Notes: generated by a model not told the origin, from the sequence alone. A stretch of DNA of 64,000 bases from Lonicera japonica (GCA_021464415.1 CM038466.1:19345017-19409016); one strand, 5' to 3'. Positions 36,999-50,700 are shown, counted from the first letter of the stretch. Numbers and translations are program-made.

Positions 36999-38717
36999 TT
37001 ATTTTTCAAGTTGACAAGATAAACAGGACAATTTCTCAGACTTTATTGACCCTAACTGACCAGATGACACAATAGAACGAAGACGATCAAAAAATATATG
37101 TCCTAAATGGGAATGCCATAATTCAAATAAAGAAACAGTTGGTGTGGATGCAACAATAGGAGTGGGTGGGGTACGAAGGTGGATGAGCTCGAACATGCGT
37201 TCAACTTTACGACCGATCCCAATAATTTATCCCGTCTGAGGATCCTGCATATGACAACCAGAAGAGAAAATATAACATTCAGCACAAGGTCACACAATTG
37301 ACCAACAGAAATAAGGTTGATAGTCAGTTTTGGAATATGAAATGTAGCAGGTAAAGAGAGGCTAGGAGTAGTAACTGTCCCAACATGACTAACAGTTGAT
37401 TGAGAACCATCCGCAGTTTTAATGGTGGATGTATGAGAATTATAACTTTTAGAAGTGAAACTAGCATGATCAGAAGTCATATGATTGTAGCAGCCAGAGT
37501 CAAAGAACCAAGATATACCTGTGGTGGTAGCCATAGCAGAACCAGCAGAAGATGTAACATGTTTAATAAGAGCTGTGATGTCAGCTAAAGTCACAGGTGC
37601 AGTAGAGATATCCGACTCAGATGAATCAGTGGTGGCAGCAGTGATGGTGCTGGAAGAGGATTTGGTGGAAGATCTCCTAGATGGATTCTTGTAACAGTCG
37701 GCTTGAAAGTGACCTGATCCCACCTTTTTACAAAAGAAACACGTCCGAATTGGACACTTTAGTAGCATATGGATGGTGGCATGGCAGTATGCACATTCTC
37801 GTGAAGATGAATTTTTGGTGGGTCTCGAACTCTGAACAGCTAAAACAGAAGTAGAATGGTGGGCCCGAGTGGCGAACCGTGTTTCTTCGGAGAGAAGCTC
37901 TGTCGTGACATCATCAAGAGATGGTAAAGGATTGCGATGAAGTAGAGCAGTCCGAACTGATTCGAATTTATCGTGAAGTCCCATCAGAAGAGTGAAACAT
38001 GTTGATTATCGCAGTATGTTTCAAATTTTCAGCATCATGCTCACAAAAGGTATGTTCAGATTGGGCTAACTAATCCCATATAGCTTGGAGATCTGACAAA
38101 TAATCATCAATTGACTAATCGGGTTGTTGGGTTTTGGAATGTAGAGCAGTAAGTAACTGGTATTGATGAGAGAGATCTTGTAGGGTGTACCGAGATTTTA
38201 GAAAATTCCAAACTTTCTTCCCGGTGGTAAAGCGAACAATCTGCTGTCCTATACGAGATATAGCAGTATTCCGAACCCATGTGATAATATCACCATTTTT
38301 GCTTTCCCAATCATCAAGTTGGTCAGTAAATCTATCATCAGTTTCATCGATTTTCTTAGTTGGCTTAATAATTTCTCCAGTAACAATTCTCCAGGACTTA
38401 CGAGACTTCAAAAAACTGGTCATGGCTTGAGACCACTGAACATAATTGGTTCCATTGAAAACGATAGAGATTAGGCGTAAAAATGCGTGCTTTTCCTTTG
38501 AAAATAATGAGTAGTTTAACACAACAGCAACAAAAAATAATTGGATTCTGAGAGATCTGAGGCCAAAAACAGATCCGGAACGATGGATTTGGTAGGGAAC
38601 CAGGTTTAGAGTGAATAAAACTGGTTTATCAGTACGTGAACCGATGCAAGAAAGTGGAACTGGTTCAGAAAAAAAAACCGGTTTAGGGTTTTGGTAGGAA
38701 AAGAGGTAGCGGCACAT
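36999..38717 (-). pseudogene. Copia gag, zinc knuckle, protease and GAG-pre-integrase remnant
   Basis: On the minus strand: UBN2-type gag (38717-38115; NGTNYVQWSQAMTSFLKS), ended by TAG at 38117-38115 with a further TAG at 38072-38070. Then a zinc knuckle CFFCKKVGSGHFQADC near 37745-37698, an aspartic protease WFFDSG near 37515, and the GAG-pre-integrase motif LWHSHLGH after a frame change, stopping at 36999. The zinc knuckle has six residues between the second Cys and His instead of the usual four, so an SG insertion is likely. Confidence 0.85.
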
Positions 38718-38978
38718 GGGACTTGGCAGCGCATGTGGGGGAACTTGTAGCGGCGCGTGGGAGCGCGTGAGGGCTCCGAATGGGGTGTTTTCAACGGGGT
38801 TTGGTTCATATTGAAGAGACGAAGAGTTTGGTATATGGGTTTGGTTAATCGATGGTCTGTATATGAGTGGCAGTAGATCGATAGATTGATGGGTGGTTGC
38901 TTGGGTTGATGATGCTAGGGTTTTTTATTTAGATTTTGGTTAAGGATTGGATAAAAATTGGTTCTAAAGGAGGATGGA

Positions 38979-38992
38979 TCCCTCTGATACCA
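38979..38992 (-). promoter_or_regulatory. Primer binding site of Copia element (initiator Met-tRNA type)
   Basis: The minus strand reads TGGTATCAGAGGGA immediately after the 5' LTR. TGGTATCAGAG is the standard plant Copia site complementary to the 3' end of initiator methionine tRNA. This fixes the element's orientation. Confidence 0.92.
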
Positions 38993-39165
38993 TGTTACAA
39001 AATAGAACTTGAAGGAGAATTATGAATTACATTGATATTCTTGATGATTACAATGTACAATGAAGGAGGATATATATACTAGAAGAGCTAGACTACAATT
39101 AGGTAACATGCTACAATTAGGTAACGTAGTCAACCTAATTAAGGAATACATAATATATTCTAACA
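38993..39165 (-). repeat. 5' LTR of Copia element
   Basis: 173 bp, TGTTACAAAATAG to TCTAACA on the plus strand, exactly the same length as the other LTR. Being next to the primer binding site, it is the 5' LTR in element orientation. Confidence 0.93.
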
Positions 39166-39175
39166 GTCAAAATCA

Positions 39176-39663
39176 AATCTTTACCATTTTATACTCTATA
39201 TAATAATAACTCTAGATTTGAGTGTCTTTGGACATTTTTTTAGATCTATGAGATTTTTGTCTCTTATTTTATGGGAGTTTTTGTCCTCCTTCCTATTGGA
39301 TATGGAGGTTTGTCTCGAGTAGTATGGATCAGAGTGGTAATAAGCAGATCTACTTCTTTGGATGGAGATCTAACTCAAAGTTATGAAGATCTGTACTTAC
39401 TCGTTCGATGGCATTTCGGTGTGAATGAAGATTCGTTTCGAAATGCTTCTTTTGGTCGTCTTTTTATGATTGGGGCATGCCTTATCGGTATTTACCTTTG
39501 ATATCCCCCGCTTTTTCAAGGTTTTTTCTTGTATTGTAAAACCCTTGATTGATGTGGTCTATATCTTTTCGACCTTTGTAAGTTCGTTAAAGCATTACTT
39601 TATTCTCGTTGTAATGTTCAAACTATATTATTAATGATATTATATTCTTATTTCAAAAAAAAA
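39176..39663 (+). mobile_element. 5'-truncated poly-A retroposon (LINE-like 3' end)
   Basis: About 490 bp ending ATTCTTATTTC plus a run of A (39656-39663 and on). It is flanked by the 17-bp duplication described for the nested cluster. A 76-codon ORF (39271-39501) inside ends at TGA, followed by a 160-bp AT-rich 3' UTR, as in plant LINE tails. I do not recognise a LINE domain in the ORF, so a processed transcript is also possible. Confidence 0.65.
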
Positions 39664-39680
39664 AAGATTTGTCAAAATCA

Positions 39681-42260
39681 CTCGATAACACAACCTTAAA
39701 AGACACTAAATTATAAGTTAATGGGAAATAGTTATCTAATTCACCCGTTTGACATGAAATAATAACAAATCGATTACAAGTTTACCCTTAACAAATTTGG
39801 GTTGCCTATGACACCCGTTAATCTATTATTATTTTTTTAATAAAACTAATGTTTTTTAAATTTATAAGAAATAATTTGTACCTATTTTGATATCTATAGG
39901 TGTTTATCCCTATATTTTATTTACTCATTCATTTTATTCTAGTGAAATAATATATAAAATTATTTTTTTTAAAAAAAATTACCTTATTAACGGGCATTAT
40001 CAGATCGTGTTGTATCACACAATATCAAACCGAGTTGTATACAAAAACAAAAAAAATCACCCATTAAATTACCTAATCGTATTTGAGTAGTAATAAAATT
40101 TACACAAATTTATTAAGACCCAACATAAAACCGATATGTGACCGGAAAAAGAAAAACATAAAACCGATACAAACCCACCGGTTGATATAGGTATCATCAT
40201 CCGTGAACATTTTTCAACAAAGAGGAGCAGTTGCTGTGATTTACCTCTTCAGTCTTCACCGATCTTTTCTCGCTCCACTCATTATCCCTCTCCATTTCCA
40301 TCATTTTCATAGTTAGCTTCTTTTCTATTTTGCCTGATTTTGAAAAATTATTTATTATTCCATTTTCTATTTTGACAATTCCTCAAAAAAAATTACCAAA
40401 TTTCAAATATGAAATATGTTTAAGGTTTTGTATTTTCCTTCAAAAAGTTGCGTATCTTTTGAAATTGCACGATTCAAAATTTTTGAAGTTATTGCATTAT
40501 TTAATTTCCCATATTTTTATTTTGCAATAAGTTTTGATAATTTTTCTTCTAGTGATGAAAGTGGGAAATTTTGATTAATCAAGATTCAAGACAATATGAA
40601 AGTTTCTTAAAAGCACAAACTAGTACAGTAGAAAATTGGCCTTATAAATCTTTTACGAGTACAAAAATATATGATTACAATGAGTGGTTATTATTATTAT
40701 TTTCTTTTATTTTAAAATACTAAACTCAAAAATATATGTAATATATGTGTACGTCGTATTTCTACACAGGCAGATATCTAATTTGGAATGGGAAAAATAA
40801 ACAATAGCAAAGTTGATCATGGTTGTTATAATCTTACTAATCAAAAGGTTGTAGACTTGTAGGTTTGATCTTATGTTTAGGATTAAGAAAATGAGTAAAG
40901 ATTATATTATCATGGAACCCTAGGTTTGGGATGAGTTATCTCAGTGGAATAACTCACTTGTCGAAAAGGAATTTGGGTTATATCTATGCATATATAAATT
41001 CAAACTTATTACATTCGGTTATGACACTGAATTAAGGATTATATCTAAGTATAAATTAAAAATTATGCCATTTAGTTATGACACTAAATTAAGGGTTATA
41101 TTATGTATATATAAATTGAAAGTTATGACACCAAATTCAAGGTTTTTTTTCTATTTTTTTACTATTTTTTTCAATAAAAATATATTTAACGAACCTGCGA
41201 GTTCTAAGTTAAATATATATATACTATTATATAAAGTCAAGACCAATTTTAACTGCCTTGAAACTGTGTCAAATTTTTGAATTGCCTATTTTATCCCCGC
41301 AATCTTAAAAAATGTGCTTGCAAAAAGGTTTCTAACCTTGAACAATGCAATCCGCTGCTTAACCACTAGACTACTTGACATCTTTGTTTTATATTTTGGT
41401 TTGAATTAGACATATCTAAGGATGGCAACAGATAAGGTATGAACGGGTTTGGCCAATACCAAACCCGACCAGCAATTAAAATAGCCCACCTCGAACCTAA
41501 TGCAGGTTTTATTTTTGAAACCCAAACCCTCTTTGCATAAATATAATAAAACCCGAAGCCGCCCCACCCCAAATTTTAACTAAATATTTCCAAATCAAAT
41601 AAAAAAAACATAAGCCACCCTAATTTTAACTAAATCTTGCCAAATCAACAATGCAAAAGATTAAATCGAGCAAAATTAAATATATTTCAAAAGTTTTTCA
41701 CTATATTTGAAAGAATCGTAAAGATAAATTACATGCAAAGAAGAAAATAAGAACAAATTTAGTTAGAGAGAATCGAGAGGAGGGAGAGATTGAGATAGAG
41801 CATGCCAGCGTGATACTGTAGAATATATATATATATATATATATGTATTTGTATGTATGCAGATAAGGTAGGGTCGGGTTTTTTAAATGCAAAATCCTAA
41901 CCCACCCCAAACCTAGCACAGGTAATATTTTTTTGAAAAGCAAACCCAACCTATGGTAAAAAACCCAAATCATCAGGGCCAAGTCAGGTCAGAAACCTAT
42001 AGGATTGGGTTTTATTGACATCCCTATATATATATATGAGTAGCACATGTATTGCATGTGCATGTTAGCCTAGTATATATATATCTTGCCATTTAACCAT
42101 TTCTTCAATTGTTAAATATTTTCCATCTAATTTAAATATTCATAGAAAGAGAGCGTGAACACACATCGCAATTACCCAAGTTTCTAGTAATTAAAAACAA
42201 GAACAGTTAATTCATAGCACCGTTCATTCAAAAGAGAAAAAGAACCTTGCAACAAAATTG
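39681..42260. other. Spacer with tandem repeats and a TIR element
   Basis: No gene supported. Three imperfect tandem copies of a ~62-bp unit (GGTTATGACACTGAATTAAGG.. / TATATAAATT) at about 40974-41140. A probable TIR element at about 41416-42025, starting AAGGATGGCAACAGATAAGG and ending TTGACATCCCT, contains many AAACCC/GGGTTT words. An AT microsatellite lies at about 41823-41844. Confidence 0.55.
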
Positions 42261-43761
42261 CTAAGGTTCAAAACCTAGCACCAATGGAGCAACTAATAGC
42301 AAGGGCTCTAATGCACTAGGTATAAATTTTCTAGCAAAGAGAGAACATATCGAGGAAGTATTACCATTATAAACACACTCAGATCCAAACCTAATTTGAT
42401 TCAAGAACTCATCCGTAATGTCGCCCCACCCAAATTTCCCCGGATGAGCACCACCCCTCGACCAATCAATCCAAGTAACGCTTCTGTTTGAGTTCATTTC
42501 ACCATAAAGAATGTTCACCAGCGTTGGCAAATAGTGTTCGTCGTTATAACATGGCGGTTGACAAAATTCTTTGAAAATGCGATAGTATTTGCGATCGGAT
42601 ATGATGAGAATAGCAAGCTCACGGTGAACTTCAAACCATTGAGATCCTTTTCGCCAGTCTTCAATGGTAATTGTCGGCCACATCTGGCGATTGTATCGAC
42701 CACGGCCTGGTTTTCTTGGATCATCAAATGAGCCTAAAAAACTTAAGTTTGAGTTGACGAGGTAATGGTAAATAGTGGTGAAGTTGAACAATGGAATGCA
42801 AGAATCGGAGAGTAAAACGAATCTTTCATTAGCAAAGTCAAGGAGAGCATTGGCTAAAATGCGTCGCTCAGCGTCGACCATTGATATAGTTCCCCAATAC
42901 ACTGGCTGCAACATGTACAACAAACAAGATGCACATCTGATTATTAATCCTAAGGTAGAGATCATGACCACATTAATTAGTCATAGGGTGTACCGTGTAC
43001 AAAATAAATTTGTAAAATATTTATTAGTTTAGCAATATTATCGTATTTTGTAACAAATTGATGTGGCCAGCAAACTTAGGGAGAACACTGTCTTTATGTT
43101 CATTACTTTCAGTTATAAACAAATCCGCATAAATTTTTATTGTACAATTTAAAGAAAGTTCAAAATTGCTCTAGCTAGAAAACCGCACGAGAATAATAAT
43201 TTCATAAAAGAAGCTGACCTGGCTAGGGATTCTTCTTCCATAAAAAACAGAATTTTGAGGCACTAGTGTTTCATCATAAGAAGGATGAGGATGAACATAG
43301 ATTGAATAAAGCCCTTCATGCCCTTTGAAGAACTTATCCCACAAAGGAGCTAGCGGCAATGGGCCAGGGGTCAAAAACATGAAGGCAACCTTAGGTACGT
43401 GCTTGTATGGAAACTCCACAATCCGTGGCGCCATTGACGCCCGCCAAAACAATTCTTTGTCGCTCATATTATGCATCAGACCATGTCCATGTTCTTTAAG
43501 GGAAACAACACTAGTATAGTTCGATGTCCCATTAGAAACTGAGGACAATACTAGTACTGATACTGGTGGCAGCAATGGTGGTGGTGGTGGTGGTGGAGGC
43601 AGCAGAAATTGTGGCTGCCGTGGTGGAGGAAAATTGGGTTGGAAGGTGAATGGGGAGGTTTTGAGGTATTGACTAGAAATGGCACCAATTGAGAAACCAA
43701 TGAAGAAGAGAAACAAGTGAAGGAGGTGGTTGAGGTGCAAATGAGAATTGAAGAGCTTCAT
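42261..43761 (-). CDS. Core-2/I-branching (GT14, DUF266) glycosyltransferase family protein
   Basis: Exons 43761-43219 and 42905-42261 give 396 codons (395 aa), typical for this plant family. It is a type II membrane protein: a short N-tail, a transmembrane helix at about residues 12-30 ([17 protein letters not shown]), a stem with a polyproline stretch (residues about 54-66, a GGT repeat in the DNA), then the Branch domain ([105 protein letters not shown]). The family is Golgi-located; some plant GT14 members add glucuronic acid to arabinogalactan proteins, but the DUF266 branch to which this belongs has no settled substrate. Both exons join in phase 0 (CAG/GTCAGC, GCAG/CCAGTG). The start is the only ATG before the membrane helix. 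Confidence 0.9.
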
Positions 43762-44739
43762 TTGTCTTTTTACATTTTTTGTTTTTTGGGGGGTGCAAGG
43801 AGGAAGAGATGAATTTAAGGGGAGACTTTGGTGAAAGTAATGTTATAAGTGAAAAATGGATTGGTTTAAGCAAGTTGAAAATGCTTCGAACGTAAGTCAA
43901 GGTAGTTTCCATGTGCTGCAATTTCGTCTTACTAGGAGTTGCTTACTCCTTGTTCCTCGTAGGGCTTGGAGTAAGTTAGGACATAGGATGTTGTTCCCTT
44001 TTTCGTTTTCATTGTTCACAATGTTCCATTGTCCAATTTATTTATTTTTTATTTAAGACCAAAACCAAATGCCACGCAAAAAAAAAAAAAAAATAAACAG
44101 TCAGACGAAAACGAAAAAGGGACATGTGGTATTGGTGTTTGCTAATTGACCACTAATTTAGTCTTGGTCTAACAATTAAACAGCAATTCCGGTCTCACGA
44201 TTAATAGAGAAGCTTCAAAACCACTGCCTATATTTAAACAACTTATCTCCATCACACTCAATCTTAGTATATTTAGCTTAGGAAAGTCAAAGTCTACTTA
44301 AAAAAAGAGAGGAAAAAGCTTCTCTTTATGAGTTTTTAAATTTTAATAGAGGGGCATATTTGTAAGGTTTAAAACAGCCGCATCAGTATCGTGCAACTCC
44401 AAGAGTACCTAAATATTTACCAGAATGACAAACTTATTCTTGACTATTTGGAGACGGAACAAAGGATAAAAACATGCACATGTAGTTCTTAAAAATGGAG
44501 AACTCTATCGTTTTTTCTAAAGTCAATACTTGAATGTCACAAAATCAGGCACTCCAGTAACACTAATTACAAAGTCAAATGTTCAAATGCCCAAAAATAA
44601 TTTAGCCCACCTGAAACTTTATATTGGCATGAATTTCAAGGAGGTCTCGCACGGGAGGGAGATTTCTCAGGTCAAGAGCAGTGAGCAGAAGAATCTATCT
44701 TATTGTTTCCATTGGCATTTTCTCCAGAGTGGATCCTGT
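43762..44739. other. Promoter of the GT14 gene and 3' flank of the glucose transporter
   Basis: About 1 kb, with an A-rich tract at about 44078-44095. No coding sequence is supported. The glucose transporter 3' UTR should occupy the right part. Confidence 0.4.
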
Positions 44740-47700
44740 TCAAGTTGCAGTACTAAGAGCGCGCTCAATCTCCTCCAGCGACCGTCCCTTTGTTTCCACA
44801 ACATTACCAGCTATATAAAGGACAGCAAGAAAACACACAGATGCGAATCCCAGATACGCTTTGCTGATCCCAAACTTAGTTACGATGCTCAAGAAATAAA
44901 GGCCTATGACAAAATTGGAAACCTGTTCATGTACAAAGCAACAAGTTTGTGATGAAAAAGAAATCAACAAGTAAACCTTTTTCTTTGCATTTGCTCATAG
45001 TTTCTACTTGAATAATTATTGAACCTATCTCTGTATCCATTTCTTTTGAAGAAGAGGCGAAGTATAATAAAGAGTAGAAATAAAGCATTTGTTTGGTTCG
45101 AGTATCAGTTACCCAACTTGCTTAAGCAAAATATAAAAACAAATGTGAATAAAGAAGAATCACATATTCGCATGTTAAACTTAAAGACTTACCCAATGCA
45201 TGCCTAATGATAAGGCAACAGCTTTTGCTCTAATTCTAGAAGGAAATATTTCTGAAAGTAGAAGAGCGGGAACAGGGCCAGCACCAAGTGAAAAGGACAA
45301 CACATATCTGCGCAGAATAGAATTGAAGTCAAATTTAAAGAATATTTAAATCAAAATGGGAAAAAATATTTAATGAAAGCAAATTGTCATAATCAAGTAA
45401 CGCAGAGAAATCAATTTAACTCACAGAACAGTCCCAAGAACGGCGAGGGGGCCAGAATACGGAGCGAGGACATTCCATGAGAAGGACAAGGCAAGCAGCA
45501 ACATTGATGCGGCCTTGAAAGGGGGAAATGGAAAAAGAAAACATCAAATACACGCCAGAGCTATGAGTAAGTACTAGAAAAATTATAGAGCAGCAAAGAG
45601 AAATTATAAATAATTTCCATAAATTATTTTGCCTGAGAGAAGCTATACAAAGTTAGTTGAAAATTCAATTGCATGTACTACAGATATTATATACACTACT
45701 CTGTTGGACCCAAATTAGGAGTCCATCTTCCCTGTTTTCATGACATCCTAAATTAAGTTTCCTTTTAGGGACATAATCAATATTACAAATCTCCCGAGAG
45801 TTAAGTACTATAATTGACCGTTTATTGCATTACAAATAGTTTTTTTCTTCAAAAGTGTAAAAGCCAAACAGGGAATCTTAATTCGGAGAGAGGGGACTAA
45901 AAGCTATGATTGGAAATACCATTCCACCAAAGCTTGTAAGAAGAAGACTTTTCCTTCCTTTCTTGTCCATCAAAGAGGATGCCACAGTTGTGCCTGCAAA
46001 ATGTTGTACTCACATGAAACATGCAACCCAACAACGAACCAGTTTTTTATTGAGATAGAGATAACTAACCGAAAACATTTGATGCCCCAACCAGAGCACT
46101 GGCTGCAACATCAGATGCAATTCCGGCACTGCGGAACACAGAAGTAGAATAGTAGACCACAGCATTTATACCAGCCAACTGCTGAAACAGAAAAAGTGCC
46201 ATGCCAATATTCACAACTGCAGAGCAAGACATTAAGGACCGAAATCAGTATGATAAACTAGATTTTTCTTTTCGAGAGAAGATAAAGAGTGAAAAGATCA
46301 AATCACTGCTGTTGACCTAAGCATTGAATATGCCTCCAACCTATTGCATGGACTGTAAGTAACCTAAAAGGTTATGGATTCCAATTAAAGATGCAAATGT
46401 TAGCATTTGATGAATATATATAGTAGAAAAGAGACATAGCGTTTAACTAATAATAGAAAATTCAGCTAGTGATCACCAAAATCCTTCAAGCTATATAAAA
46501 CCTTTACGAGTAACGGTTGACACCATTCCACTCAGAGAGATTTCCTATAAGAAGTTCTAAGAGTTGTTTGTTTAACTTACTTTTCAGAAAATTTAAATCC
46601 TTTAGATACTAAAAATAGATTTTCGCTTGAGTGTGGTTGTGTCCTAGTGGTGAAGGACGTACATCTGAATCTAAAGGTTCCTGGTTCGAGTCTCGCCAAC
46701 TTCAGGTGTCGCATGTACCCCCTCCACCATGTAATAAGGAAGGTTTGTTCAAAAAGTTGGTTTTGGCTAACTTTAATGGTTGCACAACACTTAGATTAAG
46801 ATACGCACTGAACCTACTACTTAGATTTTTATATAGAGCTATAGACCTACTATTTTTGAAATACAACAACAACAGGTAACAGCAAATATGTTTTGAAATC
46901 AACTGGCTTGACTTCCAAAAATCCAATGGAAGCTATATAATCAATTCAAATTAGACTGTGAAATCCAACCCTTGACAGATCGAATATACCATGCCAGACA
47001 CATCTACTGATGAGCCTTGCATCACGGTATGTATGTCACATGACCAACCAAAATCTGAGGGTTTAGAACTCCAATAATATTATTATTCTTTTATTTTTTT
47101 TCCGTTCTATTTTGGTCGTATGCCCAGAACCACCAAATATTTCATAGTGTCACAAAATGCAGATTGTCCCTGAATTATCATACAGCAAGCTAAACTTGTT
47201 TGAGGTTGTACCTTTCCAGTATCGGGAACTGAAAAGATCAAACCAGCCAGCTTCTGGTTCTGAAGAACCTTGGCCCGATGCATTTAAATTAACCATAACC
47301 TCAGCAACTCTTTCTTTTCCATACAGAGTTTTTATAGCTTTTTCAGCTTGAGCAATTTTTCCTTGCTGCAGAGTAAATATGCCCAGCTCAGGATTATTCT
47401 CAAAACCCAATAATGTAAAAGAAAATATAAACCCAAGACAAGGAAATAATAAGTGCAAAAATATGCATATATCGATATTACAAGTAGGCATGACTAGTTG
47501 TAGTTGTACAGAAAACCTGATAAAGCCACCGAGGACTTTCTGGAGAAAATGCCATTCCTAATGCCAAGAGGACAGAGGGTACCATTGCAATACCAAACAT
47601 AGTCCTCCACCTGACAAAAGATGCCAAGACAGCAGAATAAGAATAGAAGAAAACAAAACGAACAGAAGAATGAGGAAAATTAAAACTGATTTCTATTAAT

Positions 47701-50700
47701 TATATATCAAGGCAAAAGAACATTACTTAAATTCAAAATATTTCAACTTCAGGATGATACAGAAATTTTCTTTTATTTTGATCTGAACTTTTCATAATCC
47801 ATCTCACCCTTGAATGCCCCTAGAGCCCACAGGCCTGTGGTCAGTTAGAGCACTCACATCACAAGAAAAAATCTCATTACGTGGCTTGTATGCAGAAGTA
47901 GACTAAGGACGAAGGGCAGATATCATTATTTTTGTATGAAAGTACTAAACGCCAGCTGGAACTCAACCTTATGCATGTAGTCAGGAAGATGAATTAACTT
48001 CATATCCATAAAGTTATTATATTCTTCTACAACTAAATTCCATGAGTTCAATTAGCAAGGTCTCAAAAGAGGCACGGGTTGCCATGATATGCAACTGCAA
48101 GAACTAGGGACAAACACAAGGTGAGTCGAATCCTTTGACGCTCATACAAAACATAATCAAAAGGACACATTATTCACACAAATTACAATGCAAGACAGTG
48201 TCCTTTAATCTAGAATACACAAAACCGTTTTCACAAATTTTCAAAATTCATTGCAACAAACTGGGTTTCTTAACTCCTTTCGTAACAAGTGTTCATAGTT
48301 GAAAATCAAATTTCTTTTAAATAAAAGAGGTATTCAAGAAAGGGGAGATAATAAAGTCATCCTAGTCTAATAACCTGTGGACCTACAGACAAAACCCGGC
48401 TGAAAGGTGACAGAAGAATTAATTTAACTCCTACATAATCACCAATTGTGCAAACCTGAATGAACCGCTTGTACCTATGAGCTTAGCTCAGTAGGAAAGG
48501 GGATAAGATTTGATGGCCTGAACATTTCATCACTGGAAAGGGAACATTAAGAAAATTTCAAATGACTGAGGAGAATTAAACAATAAGAGTATAAGACCCA
48601 TGTGTAAATGTACTCTGGTTGAGCTAATTGTTTTATGCAGCTTATTTTCATGACTTGTCGCCCTTATCCTTAGTATCAGTGCAGGAAAATCAATTGTCAC
48701 AGAACTCTGTCGCTTCAGGATGAGCATAGATCATTCCAGATTTAGAGATGGGACAATCTGTATTTGATTGGGGATCATCTACGGTATATTTTAGGCATAT
48801 TTGTTCACACTTAGTTAATAATAGCCGGTATGTGAATTTCAACATTCCAGGACAAATGTGGATAGTCCTAAATTTAACCCATTTTTTGTGGTCAGCGCTA
48901 TATTGAGGCAATTTGAAATTAGCCTACACTGGAATATGAGTTCCTATCTGAGTTGGAGAAATCAAACCATTGACACCTACGGATGCCAATAATACTGATC
49001 CTCATTTCTCTTTCAAAGGCACCTAATTAAAATTATGGATGGACTATTGTGATAACTCTGTAACAAATTTCGATTCAATGCTTACTTTATTTATCTACTT
49101 ATTTCAGTTCGTTAGGCAATAGATGTTAGCTTGTTTACATATAAAATATAAACACATATGGAGAGAATACCATAAAGGGTTTCCGGCTAAGGGCAATCCA
49201 GCTACCAATGCAGAAAGAATCCCAATACAAATAAATAGTTGGTTGGCTGTTCCAAGCGTGCCACGAATTTCCGTGGGTGATATCTGCCCATAAAAAGGGT
49301 GTTAGCAAAGAAATTAAGGATATTCCCAAAGTCAGATGCATAATGGTAGTGAGAAGTTACAACCTCAGATATGTACAATGGCACAATGGCAGAAGAGATG
49401 CCTATTCCAATGCCTGCAAGGAAGCGCCCTAGTATCATTGTCTGCACACTTTGGGCTGTGGTGCTGAAAATTTAGGAATACTTGAGACCATCATCTACGG
49501 TAAATATATTGATAATGAAACTCCATTAATGACAAAAGACAGACCAAAGAAATGCTCCAACTGTAAGTGGGATTGCATCCAATACAAAGGTCTTCGTTCT
49601 GCCAAATTTGTCAGCCAATGCTCCCCCTGTGAACGAACCAATAGTGGCACCAGCAAGGAGTGTGCTAACAACCCATCCTATTCAAAACATAGAAATGAGA
49701 AAGCGCTTGTAAAAGTAAGTAACCAGAATAGACATGAGTGCATAGAATAACACAAATGTATGTAATTTCACGGGAAAATCATGAATAAATAAAAAGTCTC
49801 AACAGTAATTTATTAATGATATACCTAGACCAATTTCTGTAACATTTCATAAGCAAGTGGATTACTCAAAGGCATTGACAAGGAAATTTTTATTATATCA
49901 ATTATGAAGATCCAAGTTATTGTCTCTAAGGTTACGTGCTAACTTTTGAATCCAAACAAAGGGAAAGAAGATAGCATATCGCAATATAATGAAGATTGTC
50001 ATGACAATCCAACGAAGACTTGCCTTGTAAAACAGGGTTTTCAGCAATGCCTAGATCTTTGGAAAGATACTCGAGAGCACCATTAACCACCCTGAAGAAG
50101 ATAAAGAAAAGTGTACGGCATATAACTCAATAGAATGAGAACTAGTTGCATTTTAAAATTTTGCAATAACTCAGAACTTGACTAGAAATGAAAAGGCAAC
50201 TGGTTAAGATTATAACTACATATGGCATAGCAAGTACTGCACAAGTGGTGGTTTAAGAAAACATTCTTTTTTAGCAAGAGAGGGTGGGAAGAATGCATGT
50301 TAGTTCTGTAGTTTAACTATAGCATACCCTAGATGATATCCAAACAAAATGGCACCCAAACAAGCAACTCCAACATATGGCAAAACTGATCCAGAAGACT
50401 TCCCTTGGATTTGGATAGGTGTGACATCCCCAAAATCTCCTTCTGCAAATCAAAATATTTTCTCAGATTGTTAGAAAACAATGTATACATAATCATAAAT
50501 TCCAGGCACCCAAAATGAAAAACAAAAATATTAATTTGTATGGATAAATCTTAGCAGATAAGAAACATAAAGACAACATAAGAAAATTCAACAATTATTC
50601 ATTCATTTATTGACAAGTCAAACAGACGCATCAAAATGTTTATAATAGCAAAACAAATAATTTTACGTTTCTTAGGAACCATCTCTCCAAAAGCTTAAGC

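Larger units (their letters stand above)
34228..39680 (-). mobile_element. Copia LTR retrotransposon nested in the target duplication of an older poly-A retroposon
   Basis: A 4.9-kb Copia element (34240-39165, sense on the minus strand) is flanked by 5-bp GTCAC (34235-34239) and GTCAA (39166-39170), probably a once-perfect target duplication. The uninterrupted pre-insertion sequence (34228-34234 joined to 39166-39175) is AAGATTTGTCAAAATCA, and this exact 17-mer recurs at 39664-39680 after a poly-A run. So a poly-A retroposon (39176-39663) inserted first with a 17-bp duplication, and Copia later landed in its left copy. Confidence 0.9.

Noticed and set aside
39271..39501. 76-aa ORF as a host gene
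   Set aside because: It lies within a 5'-truncated retroposon bounded by a target duplication and poly-A, and no domain is recognised.
44530..44952. 140-aa plus-strand ORF
   Set aside because: Antisense to the last exon of the glucose transporter and to its 3' UTR.
46632..46705. Possible tRNA gene
   Set aside because: Box A and B motifs are present but no cloverleaf can be drawn, and the sequence continues into a SINE body.
46631..46879. 82-aa ORF that resembles a protein domain in annotation pipelines
   Set aside because: It is the translation of a tRNA-derived SINE inside an intron of the glucose transporter.
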